Shown here one piece after another: positions 54,823 to 64,000 of a DNA stretch of 64,000 nt (position 1 is its first letter; each line of letters starts with the position of its first letter). The DNA comes from Carposina sasakii. Lineage: Eukaryota > Arthropoda > Insecta > Lepidoptera > Carposinidae. The stretch spans positions 3,162,001-3,226,000 of the forward strand of contig CP053155.1 in NCBI GenBank assembly GCA_014607495.2, written 5' to 3'. The notes beneath the pieces are model-generated. The model was not told the origin of the DNA. It did no database searches and saw nothing but the letters and a program-made list of their open reading frames with translations. Made by a program: the position numbers and the translations under genes.

Positions 54823-55472
54823 ATACAATGTTCCCGAAAGGGGGTAGCCAGAACTGCAGGCATTAAGGATACCCTATAACCACGTTTAGTATAGCGACAT
54901 TTGTAAATGATCAGTGACAAGTTGCTAGCTAATCGTCTGAGAGAAAAGATAATCTTCAAATATGACTCTTTGAGCGGTATCATGATTCATGAAGTATTGT
55001 GAACTTCTACGTCTACGAGGGTGAGTCTAAAATGTCTAAATGAATCTTTATGGGCTATTTTTTTTCTTTATTTAATTTGTATGAAAACAATTGAAGATTA
55101 AATCTGAGATATGCGAAAAATCTCTCAATATCGGTTATTGAAATTGGCAGTTAACTAGCGTGAGTATCTACCTACTTATGTCCAAGTATGGCTTGTTCCC
55201 ATAAACCTAGAGACCCACATTTCCCGGTTCAATGAGCAAGAATGTGTTCTAATCGATAACTCGGATGAATCCGTTACAATCGAATGATGATACTCGTACC
55301 GATCGAGTCACGTTCGAGCGATGTGGATCGAGATGACAGGTTGCCGACTTTGACGAGTCAAGGTTGGGATAACGAATGTCATCGTCATCATCGTTATGTT
55401 GACATGGTTGACATCATTGTTTGATTTTTTGTTGGTTTTCACAAGTTTGTAAAAAAAACGACTAGAATATTA

Positions 55473-55600
55473 GCTGCATCTCCTTCGGTGCATGTCGTAA
55501 GAGTCGGCTAAAGAACTCTGGCATTTTCTAAGGCGATGAGATAGCAACTTGACACTGGTCTTTAAAAATCTGACCCCGCTACGCTATACGTGGCTGAGGA
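55473..55600 (+). repeat. Copy of the 63001-type repeat
   Basis: 'agctgcatctccttcggtgc', 'aagagtcggctaaagaactc' and 'aaggcgatgagatagcaact' match the other copies. It is followed directly by the palindromic element at 55636. Confidence 0.65.
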
Positions 55601-55635
55601 ATCTCTATTCATACATCTAATCCAATTCATCCATC

Positions 55636-55894
55636 TACAGGGTGTAACAGAAAGGTTAAGCTATGTAAACAAGCCACTATATACTACCTATTTCCAGAAT
55701 TTGGGACTCACATGGAATCACATGTTTATTTTTCAAGATTGTATGAACATTCCTGAGTTGTTTAGGAATTCTCCATACTATCTGGAAAAATAAACATGTG
55801 ATTTCGAGTCTAAAATTTTGTGGATAGGTTTCGTTTTAGTGGGCTGTTTATATAGCTTTTTGCTTAACATACCCCTTTTGTTACATTCTGTATA
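55636..55894. mobile_element. ~260 bp palindromic element
   Basis: It begins 'tacagggtgtaacagaaagg' and ends 'ccccttttgttacattctgt'. The halves are inverted around 55765 ('gtatgaacattcctgag' versus 'ttctccatactatctgg' with matching 'cacatgtttattttt' and 'aaaaataaacatgtg'). Same family as 11675-11985, 8621-8765 and 60078-60300. Confidence 0.75.
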
Positions 55895-55939
55895 CTAAAA
55901 ACTTTAATACTTATACAATTTTTTAATACTTATATTACT

Positions 55940-56075
55940 TGCTACGCGTGTCTATGTGCATTTATGCAGAAAAACGCAGTCTATTTACTCAACTTTGGAC
56001 CCTAATATCTTGGGAACCAGACACTTCCCAGGTATGCTTCCATGGAGAAAAATGATCGTGATGATGAGGAGATTG
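55940..56075 (-). repeat. Partial 44517-type element
   Basis: 'gcgtgtctatgtgcatttat', 'cagtctatttactcaacttt' and 'cttcccaggtatgcttccat' to 'gatgatgaggagatt' are in reverse relative to 44517. Confidence 0.6.
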
Positions 56076-56517
56076 TATAGAAAAAAAATCACGCCAGTAA
56101 TCTTGCTTATTATTCAGTGATATAGGATTCACAGAATAATAAGCAAGACCATACTAGTACGTATGGAGAATAATTTCTTTATTTATAAGGAAAAACTAAG
56201 TAAGCACCTTACGTTATGTTACATGAATAGAAATATAGTAATATTTCTATTGTTACATGTAAGGTCCAAATTACCATTTAGGCATTCACTTATCTACCTG
56301 ACCTACACTGAGAGGGGAGGGTGTCTGCGAACCCCAGAAAGTTTTGACATGCGCATTCGGTTCAATTAATCTCGAACCTAACACAGCGTGGAAGCTTAAA
56401 TCGCCATTTTATTTGAGAAAAGTGTCTAAAGGCAAACATGGAATAGTATCTTACAAGTATTATTTCCACTAAAACATGTAAGTTGTTGATTATTCCTTAT
56501 ACAGTACTTAATAATGT

Positions 56518-56760
56518 AGAGTTTGTACCATCCCATGCCTGCCCGTGGGTATCGTACGAGGCGATTAAGGGTTTCCGAGACGTGGGCAGCAGCGCCTCCC
56601 GTACTGACAACATAGTCCGAAAATCACACTGCGGTCACCAACCCGCCTGCCCAGCGTGGTGACTATGGGCAAAACCCCCCTGTGGCAGTAGCCTTGTGGC
56701 GTGCCCTGGGGTAGGCCTACGTCCAGCAGTGAACTGCAATAGGCTGAAGACGATTATACT
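56518..56760 (-). mobile_element. SINE-like repeat, longest copy
   Basis: The reverse strand starts 'cagcctattgcagttcactg' (56760) and runs through 'tcaccacgctgggcaggcgg', 'ggcgctgctgcccacgtctc' and 'ctcgtacgatacccacgggc'. Same family as 10095-10275 but extending further at the far end. Confidence 0.75.
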
Positions 56761-57331
56761 TAAAATACATTTCCTTTTCTCTTCTCGAGGTTAAAAACTC
56801 CTAATATTCTTAGCCTAATATAGAGGTTACATAAGTTTATACAAAAATTATAGACAAACAAAATTGCGGTAAGAGAGCTTAAAAAAGTTGGATATTATAA
56901 AATTACTCTATCTGATATGAAAAATTCTACCTAATAAGCTTTTGCGGGGCAGGATGAGAAAATTAATCCCCTTACCTATTAATTTATTTTTCTATACTTA
57001 TTACAGATAATGCCTGAAATAATAATATTAACAAGAAACAAAAGAAGACAAGTATTCCGGATTATTATGAGAAGCTAATTCCATATTTTGACCCTTATTA
57101 GTGCTTGTAAATGGGACTGAATCTGCTGAAACATAACCTGAAATAAGGTTATGTGCAGATTATGTTGAAAATACTTATGAATAAATTGATGAGGTAAGCA
57201 AATTAATTCACTTCTTATTAATTAACCTAACATTAGGTATTTATTAACATTTACGTTAAATCCCATAACAACTCTTACGATGATAATTTAATTTCATAAA
57301 TAGAACGGTAAGGTTGTATAAGTATTAAAAA

Positions 57332-57925
57332 AAGCCGACAAGTGCGAGTTGAACTCGCGTGAAGAGGGTTCCGTACGATGTTACCTATCATGTTTTTTTA
57401 AATCTGACAAAAAGTTGGTACGCACAATATTGAGTGATTTACCATATTATTTTAATATCATGGACTTCTTATAGGTTTTCCTATAATCTATAAGGAGAAA
57501 ACTAATTTCTGTATTTTATTCAAAATTTTAGGTTCAGTAGTTTCGGAGATAAGGGGGGGGGGGAATGGTCAATTTTCGTCTATTTTCTTGAATAACTTGG
57601 AAACTATTTATTTAAAAATTACAAAAAAATACATTTAAGATCTTCTCAACAAGACCTTTCATTTGATATGCCACACGATGCAGTTTTCAGATTTTTTTTT
57701 TTTAATTTTCCCCTTCCCCCCCAAAAATGACCCCCCATATACAGATTTCATCTGCTCACGTCACACCTCTGTGTTTGGGTCACAGGAATTGATATGTGTA
57801 CCAAATTTCAACTTAATCGGTCTAATAGATTCGGAAATAATTGACTGTAAGCGACGGACGGACAGACACACGAGTGATCCTATAAGGGTTCCGTTTTTGT
57901 ATTCAGACGTACGGAACCCTAAAAA
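57332..57925. mobile_element. 'gccgacaagtgcgagttgaa...gtacggaacccta' element
   Basis: One end reads 'agccgacaagtgcgagttga' then 'gggttccgtacgatgttacc'. The other reads 'ataagggttccgtttttgta' then 'acgtacggaaccctaaaaaa'. The interior includes 'ggacggacagacacacga'. It is the fullest copy of the family also at 1730-1960 and 24500-24845. The 89-codon plus ORF inside is not a gene. Confidence 0.7.
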
Positions 57926-58194
57926 ACGTTAAAATATGAAGGAAAAATATCATTAATTATCACCTACAATTATGACGTGCATCATGTTGAACCAGATATA
58001 AGTAAAATTTTTGTGCATAGCATGCTTACCAAACGCGATGATGTGAATTGTGAAAAAGCTAGTCTTACCGTCTTACGAACATTATACTTAAACGCGAAAG
58101 TTTGTGAGTATGGATGGGTGGATGGATGTTTGTTACTTTTAACGTAAAAACAGCTGGAGCGATTTTATTAAAATTTGGTATGGAGTTAGCTGAC

Positions 58195-58310
58195 ACTCTG
58201 GATTAACACCTTTTATCCCGGGAAAATATTTTTATCCCGGATAATTTCAACATTTTGTTTTTTCTGAGTCCACGCGGAAAAGTCCCGGGCGTCCACTAGT
58301 TTACATTATT
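58195..58310 (+). repeat. 3' part of the 'ccacgcggacggagtcgcgg' repeat
   Basis: 'tttatcccgggaaaatattt', 'ataatttcaacattttgttt' and 'gagtccacgcggaaaagtcc' match the right end of 39208-39530. It ends 28 bases before the candidate exon at 58339. Confidence 0.6.
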
Positions 58311-58338
58311 AATTTTTTGTTTTCTATGTTTATTACAG

Positions 58339-58477
58339 AAATAATACTAGTATAGAAGATATCGATGAAGACCTAGGGAGAATCAAAGACGAACAGAGAG
58401 AACTAAAGTTACGAACGAATATTCATAGTAATTTGTATTCTCTTCTGAGGGAGGAGGATATATCCATTTTATATTGA
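58339..58477 (+). CDS. Candidate terminal exon of an unidentified gene
   Basis: A strong acceptor (T-rich run, then 'tattacag') is followed by one base and 45 open codons to TGA. The peptide has a charged, heptad-like centre (EDIDEDLGRIKDEQRELK) and ends LLREEDISILY. It needs an upstream exon ending with two bases of a codon. I found none, and no motif is recognisable. The other two frames are closed early. It could be a true last exon or a chance open frame. Confidence 0.3.
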
Positions 58478-60614
58478 CACTCGTAAATGCTTGCAAATTA
58501 GTCTGAATTCAATTATTTTTTATATCTAAATGAATTTATATGACTATGAAAACGAAAAATTAAGTTTTTCTATTTATAACCTATTAATTTAAGTATTATT
58601 TGTCTGTGTATTGTTCAATTAATATTTAATTATATGTGTGTGTATAGAAAAAAAAGAAGTTTATTACTCACTTTAAATTCTTATTAGAAGATTGTAGGTA
58701 ATGTAAGTTACTAGCGTAAGGTACTTATATAGGCATAGTAGCTGAATTTAGAGAACAATTATTTATTATTATCTGTAACCTATCTCAGAACAAAGTCCGT
58801 GATGAGTCTGTAAGTACGATCAGTGTGTAAAAAGGTTACCTATACTTAATATTTTATCTGAGACAACCAAGACAACCAACGATAACTAAATCCTAAACCT
58901 ATTGGCTACAATATAAAATTATTCATCTTGTCAACGTCGAATACTTGAATAATACGGTTTATTCGATTGTAAACCTGTCAAATATAATTTATAAGCAAGT
59001 CATCCTTAAATCCTTTTGAGAGTAACAGTTTTTTAGTTTAATATGTAGTTGTGACTTTAGTGACACTAGGATACTGTTCGATAGCAAACTATGGAGTTCT
59101 ACCATGTTATACTATGTTATTGCTGTTCTGGAGAAAACAAACTTTAGTATTTTTTAAACAATTATTTTTGTTAATAACTATTATCATAAAAATTATATAG
59201 ATAGGTCTCAATCAATAAAAAACTCTCTTCTACCGGTATACTTCTACTGTAAGCATAGAGATATTAACTTACAGTTTGAGAAATATGTATGTACTATAAT
59301 ATTTTTTACAAATGTTTACAACAAAGTAGGTAAAATAAAAAACAAATATTAATCCTCAGATTACACTGCGCATGTGAAACAAAAAACAACGATTGAAACA
59401 ATATAATCTAGGGATATACACATCCTACCCAATCCTTAATGGCATGCTTGAGTGTTACAACTTAATATATTTGTTATTAAAATTTATATTACAATCTTCG
59501 GAAGACCAACAGCAATACATAAGGCGTAGAAACAGTAGGCCAATAACAGATCTCAACAAATAAAATAAACATCGCAGAGTGAACTCTGCTCAAGCTCTGA
59601 CAGCTCCCTTAGCACGTTAAATAGAAAGTTTGTTACCAATCAATAAAAAAGGCTTAATCCTAAACACCCTAACGAGGCTTGTCACGAATGCCTTAGTCAT
59701 TCAAGCAGTACCAATATTTACTTATAAATTAGATGTCAAAGAGTCAAAATAAAAAAGCTCTTTTGAATACGGGCGTTTGGTTAGGCTCCGGCGTTACTAA
59801 GGTTTCGACTCACTTGATTTGTCGCTCGTGACAACTGATCTAAACTGAGTATTTTAAAATTGTGTTTTTTAAACTTTTTTAAACACGACGCAAAAAGCCT
59901 ATGTTATTTAAAGCGGTAGGCTCACCCCTTACCAGGTGGGACTTAATAAGCAAACTGGTGAAAAGTGGGTGTGTAATTTACAAACTTCTGCCTAACATCC
60001 TTAGGGGATAATATGCGTGACTATATGTATGTATCTATGTATGTTATTTAAAGATCTTCAAATAGTTTTTTGTAATACAAGGGGTGTGAAGCAAAATGAA
60101 TTAAAGCTCACTAATATAAAACCTATCTACAAAACATATTACTTAAAGTCACAAATGAAAATTTTTCCTAGATAGTTTAATAGGTACAATCGTGAAAGAT
60201 ATACATGGTGTTTAGTCTCAAATTTTGTGTACTTATAGATTCTTCATGCTAGGCTATTTACATAGCATTTCGCTTAACATACTTCTATGTTACACCTGTA
60301 GACCAAAATAAACTGTACCTACCTATGTACCTAGATGAATTAAAGATATTTATCAAAGATCATCTATATACGTTTGCCTGCGACGCCATAGGTCCTGGCT
60401 TCGAATCCCGGTAGGTGCAAACATTGATATGATGAATATCGATGTTTATTCCGAGTCATGGATGTTTCTTTACTTATCTATGTATTTATATACCGTTGCT
60501 TAGTACCCACGACACAAGACCTTAGGGATCTTAATGTGGGACTAGGTTAATGTGTTGTGTAGTGTGTGAATGTTTATTTATATTTTTATTTATACGTAAT
60601 TTCTATAACTTCAG
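58478..60614. other. AT-rich stretch with SINE pieces
   Basis: 58.5-59.9 kb shows no clear exon. A SINE-like copy is at about 59905-60030 ('ggtaggctcaccccttacca', 'tggtgaaaagtgggtgtgta'). A decayed palindromic element is at 60078-60300 ('ttaacatacttctatgttac'). A tRNA-derived SINE is at 60375-60600 ('ggcttcgaatcccggtaggt' as B box). Confidence 0.4.
60375..60600 (+). mobile_element. tRNA-derived SINE
   Basis: 'tggcttcgaatcccggtagg' is a B box. The body continues 'gagtcatggatgtttcttta', 'cgttgcttagtacccacgac' and 'gatcttaatgtgggactagg', and ends 'gtgtgaatgtttatttatat'. A 3' fragment of the same family is at 34190-34330. It ends just before the exon acceptor at 60614. Confidence 0.65.
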
Positions 60615-61274
60615 TTGCCTACGCTACAAAAACTAAACGAAAAACCAAACCCGAGAAACACGAAACTCTTTTTGGATGACCAACCTTTGTGCCACCTGCC
60701 TTATCAAATTGCACTTTTTATAGAAACGAAACCATCAAAATTCTTAGCTCCGAAAGCGAGACAAATAACGTAAGTGCCTTAATCATTACAACACAATTAT
60801 TTTGTAGGAAAAAATATAGAAAATGTCTTCGAACTACAAAGGACTATTAAAGCGTCATGCTTTAAAATTGAGTTACCAAAAACTCCACTCACTGGAAACT
60901 ATCTAAATTATGGAGTTAAGGTGCCTTCCTATTCGAGCAACTATTTCAATTTTGTAAAAAAGTATTTGTAGTCATTGTGGCGCCGGCGGTAGACTCACCC
61001 ATTACCACGTGGAACTAAAGAGCCTAACTAGTGAAAAGTGGATGTGTAATTTGGGCATAATGGGCATTACATATGTATATCACGAGCAAACAAGAATAAA
61101 AAACATTATTATAGTATTAAAATGAGATAACTAAAATATTCCTACAGTACAGAGAATCTGCATATCTTCGAGCCTAGCAGATCGATTAGAATAAGTAACC
61201 AGCATCAAACCAGTCACAAATCTCTGGAACCGATTGAGTGGAGACCGACGTCAGTAGCAGCAATTGGTATCTAA
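60615..61274 (+). CDS. Unrecognised gene: two phase-compatible exons to a stop
   Basis: Exon 60615-60769 sits between acceptor 'aacttcag' and donor 'gtaagt'. Only one frame is open (51 codons, LPTLQKLNEKPNPRNTKLFL... ending APKARQIT). Exon 61148-61274 follows acceptor 'ttcctacag'. It supplies exactly the one base needed to complete the split codon and then stays open for 41 codons to TAA (ENLHIFEPSRSIRISNQHQT...SVAAIGI). The 93-residue product is hydrophilic, with no membrane segment and no motif I know. The 5' exons are not identified. The gene lies on the opposite strand within the likely first intron of the two-TM gene. Support is splice signals and phase only. Confidence 0.5.
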
Positions 61275-61759
61275 TGTCGGATCTAGCCGTCAGATGGCGT
61301 ATGATTCGTATCGCTGAATATGATCGATCGAGCCTCGGTTATTTCAAGAATTTCTTATTCATATTATTAGAACTGTAACTTTGGTTGAATAGGCGCGTTT
61401 TACTTTTTGAAATTGTTTATGCCTCTGTTAGTTAATATTATGGCTATGAAAAGATTACACCCACTTCCATGACCCCCAAATTGCCTAATTCTATAGTGAT
61501 GTATTATAAGTATTATTAAGAAGATTTAATTACACTGTTTTAAGTTCGTTGTAAAGGCCAACACGTTCGCTCCAAGAGGAAGAGCTCATTTTCATTATTT
61601 TGGGAACACGAATACTAATATGTATTCTCTATAGGTATACTTTAGTCGCCTCCTATATCCTATAATTGTTATTAAATTACCATCTGACTTGTCTTATTAC
61701 CTCGACAAAAGTAATGAAAATTCGATTCAATCTAATGTAGAACCACCTTAAGATCTCAC

Positions 61760-61848
61760 ACCATAGACACCGTGATCCAAGGACACCGCGCTGCCGCCGC
61801 CGGTAGAAAGTAAATAAATTCGACATGCTCACGGAAAACGTCCTCCAT
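61760..61848 (-). CDS. Tentative first coding exon of the two-TM gene
   Basis: From ATG at 61848 the minus strand reads 29 codons (MEDVFREHVEFIYFLPAAAA...) plus two bases, up to a good donor (ggt|gtgaga). The two-base overhang is what the exon at 54523 needs, and the full model would give 210 aa. The G at +4 of the ATG is favourable. Evidence is phase and donor only. A weaker donor one codon earlier would allow an alternative frame starting MSNLFTFYRRR. Confidence 0.33.
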
Positions 61849-63000
61849 GGATATTAAATCTATGGTTAGTTCTGTTGAAATGCACTTTTTGTTGACCAAT
61901 GAGTGTTATTTCATGGTGTTTTAATTCAAATCTTTCACACGGTAGATGTGTAGGTAAACGAAAAAAGCTACCTTTGGATAGGACCAGAATGTTTTATAAT
62001 GTTACTGTATTTATTTTTACTTGATTGTGGCAGAAGGAAGGTTATGTTTTTCGAGTGCATGTTTGTATGTATATTTTTAGCACGCTCTAGCTAGACTCTA
62101 GCTAGAGCCTAAACGGCTTGTCGCACTTAAGTTTGACAGGTGTCATTAGATTCGTCTTAGTCGAGTGTTTTTCTTTGAATAAATGAGGTTATGTATCTAT
62201 ACAGCTATATCTTATGCAAATTGCGATTCCACTATCCGACGGATAAAATTGAGGCTGTCACTCTCTTGGTCAAGTTTTTGAGGAAACCATCAATCACCTT
62301 ATCCGTCAGATAGATCTCCTATGTTGAGCCACGGGATTATCGTGATAATAAAAGATGGTATTAGTATAGATAGTTATATATGTGTCCAATCAGATATACT
62401 ATGGGTACAGGTACGGCACGCTCGTAGCCCGACAATCTCGAGACTAGCGAGGCGATGCAATTACAGCCTTATGCAACTATGTAGACATGCATAAATGTGT
62501 GTTATATGTGTGTTCCCGCACCTAAGATATAATTCGAGGATTTGGCGCCGTGTGTTTTCCAAGATTTATATTCACTTGATACTACATATTATTATAACTA
62601 TTATAATTACTTGTAAGTTTTTTTGTTTGTCTGCTTCTGTACTTAGCTACTTATCTGCTCTACTTCGTATACCCACCGCTATCTAGGACTAAACGGTTTG
62701 TAGTGTAAGCTCAGAACGGGTCGTAAATCGTTAGTGACAGCGCGACACGCGGTATGTAGAGAGAGGTGGCAAACTAGAAATATAGAGGTATTGGTACCAA
62801 GTCCCTGGTGGCAAAAGCATGGGAAAAGTGTCCTATGTGTCCTACATATTTGAATATTGTCGGTAGTGAGCTCTATAGACTATATGGTCTATGTGCCGTA
62901 GTAAGTGAGCTTTATGTTCTATGGTATAGCCGCGAATTTGTGCCTTTTACATATTTGGTTAATAAATTAATCTCATGTTATTGCGTGGCTTTATTATAAT
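61849..63000. other. Gene-free AT-rich stretch
   Basis: The stretch 62090-62300 resembles 44070-44160 ('gagcctaaacggcttgtcgc', 'tttgaataaatgaggtta'), so part of it is repeat. Short ORFs at 62495-62686 and 62808-62999 have no support. If 61848 is the true start of the two-TM gene, its promoter would be here. Confidence 0.35.
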
Positions 63001-63140
63001 ACAGCTGCATCTCCTTCCGTGCATGTCGTAAAAGTCGACTAAGGAACTCTGGCATTCTCTCAGGCGATAAACTAGCAACTTGACACTGATTATTAACATC
63101 TGTTCCCGCTATACTAAACGTGGCTGTGGGATTTCCTTAA
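63001..63140 (+). repeat. Reference copy of the 'cagctgcatctccttccgtg' repeat
   Basis: Landmarks in order: 'acagctgcatctccttccgt', 'gcatgtcgtaaaagtcgact', 'aaggaactctggcattctct', 'caggcgataaactagcaact' and 'cgctatactaaacgtggctg'. At least eight copies, in both orientations, are in the window. No tRNA-like promoter or TIR was seen, so the class is open. Confidence 0.75.
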
Positions 63141-63454
63141 AGGCCCTAGAGGTTTAGCGACTGCTTGTAAGAGTAGAAATGTAGAGATACCGACAACTAT
63201 GAAACAAACCTCTATCACATTAAACTGTCTCTTATTGCTATAAGATTTAAACCTGTTTCACGAGAATCTAAAGGATGTCACATGTATTTATACTTATGAT
63301 GTATTTATCTGCAAGATAAATAGCCGGTAGGCTTAGTACTCTCTTATTATGTGAGAGCAAGATTATATACATGGAATTTAGGTTTTTAGAGTAACATTCA
63401 TTTATCCTGACTGGTTCCCTTGAGAATGAGATCTTGGAGGAACTTTCTCTGAAG

Positions 63455-63548
63455 TTTTCTCAGGTATGACTCCATTGAGAAAAATAATCGTGATGATGAG
63501 GAGATTCTGTTGTTTTCGGGAACGTTGACGACCAAAAATAACCCTGTA
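63455..63548 (-). repeat. End fragment of a 44517-type element
   Basis: 'aggtatgactccattgagaa', 'aatcgtgatgatgaggagat' and 'ggaacgttgacgaccaaaaa' then 'taaccctgtatg' are the reverse of 44517-44620. Confidence 0.6.
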
Positions 63549-63606
63549 TGTATTTACTATCAACAGAACTTATTTTCCTGTGTGGATGAGGAGCTTTACT
63601 AGAATA

Positions 63607-63780
63607 CATCAGCTCCGTCTCCTTCCGTGCATGTCTAAGAGTCGACTAAGGAACTCGGGCATTCTTTTAGGCGATAAGCTAGCAACTTATCACTGATTAT
63701 TAACATCTTTCCCCGCTATACTAAACGTGGCTGTGGGATTTCCTATAATCCTACAGTTCTGGCTACCCTATTTTGAACAC
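63607..63780 (+). repeat. Second reference copy of the 63001 repeat
   Basis: 'cagctccgtctccttccgtg', 'gcgataagctagcaacttat' and 'cgctatactaaacgtggctg' continue into 'tcctacagttctggctaccc'. This copy shows the 3' continuation missing from shorter copies. Confidence 0.7.
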
Positions 63781-64000
63781 TGACATATGAATATGCAGCT
63801 GATGTATAAGTGAAGCATCAGCAATCAAGAATTAGACTTACGAATTGGTTGTTTCAATTCGTAGGTCTGATTCTTGTCTATTCGTCATACAACCGTAAAA
63901 CAAATCTGCATTCTAGCCTGCATGTCACCTATAATCAATGAATGCTGAGTTAGGTCCCGTTAGCGCTAAACCCTGCGCATCTAATCTAGTCGGTCCAGAT

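Noticed and set aside
57007..57051. Possible small exon with ATG (MPEIIILTRNKRRQ)
   Set aside because: The acceptor is good, but the donor 'caa|gtattc' is weak and there is no independent support. Kept only as a possibility in the finding on the new gene.
58789..58809. 21 nt stretch between 'ctcag' and 'gtaagt'
   Set aside because: Too short to distinguish from chance without transcripts, although phase 0 at both ends.
62495..62999. Short plus-strand ORFs near the right end
   Set aside because: No splice signals, motifs or composition suggesting coding sequence.

Overview
The window is animal nuclear DNA, almost certainly from a moth or butterfly. It shows AT-rich sequence, split genes with GT-AG introns, a nuclear tRNA-Leu(CAA) with its usual intron after position 37, and a very dense load of short interspersed repeats of types I associate with Lepidoptera. 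I did not identify the species. The host genes carry the best support because their exons join in phase into conserved proteins. Layout: (1) 1-2746 is upstream or intronic repeat. (2) 2747-10838 (+) holds the last four coding exons of an RNF144-type RBR E3 ubiquitin ligase; its intron and 3' region are full of repeats and long foldbacks. (3) 16154-18067 (-) is a complete two-exon TMEM223 gene, tail-to-tail with RNF144, with nested DNA transposons in its intron and an ~800 bp foldback just upstream of its start. (4) 18997-24480 (+) is a full-length, apparently intact non-LTR retrotransposon (ORF1 with zinc knuckles; ORF2 with endonuclease, reverse transcriptase and RNase H), bounded by a 13 bp target-site duplication. 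(5) 25178-25977 (-) is a decayed insect-retrovirus-like env fragment, followed by a possible solo LTR. (6) 27949-46415 (+) is a complete DNA topoisomerase II gene in 19 coding exons (1,547 aa as assembled), with several MITEs, SINE-like copies and a decayed LINE in its introns. (7) 49375-49690 is a LINE 3' fragment, and 50448-50560 is tRNA-Leu(CAA). (8) 51576-54523 (-), perhaps beginning at 61848, is a conserved-looking two-transmembrane protein that I cannot name. (9) 60615-61274 (+) holds two phase-compatible exons of an unrecognised gene that would lie inside the first intron of gene 8. Gene order gives two tail-to-tail pairs (RNF144/TMEM223 and Top2/the two-TM gene) and one head-to-head pair (TMEM223/Top2) whose spacer is swollen by the LINE, the env fragment and other repeats. 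The host genes share no obvious pathway: ubiquitylation, mitochondrial complex IV assembly, DNA topology and unknown membrane functions. I found no clearly new biological system. The best leads are the unannotated plus-strand gene at 60.6-61.3 kb, a candidate 15 nt micro-exon in Top2, the nested and foldback transposon structures, and the intact LINE.
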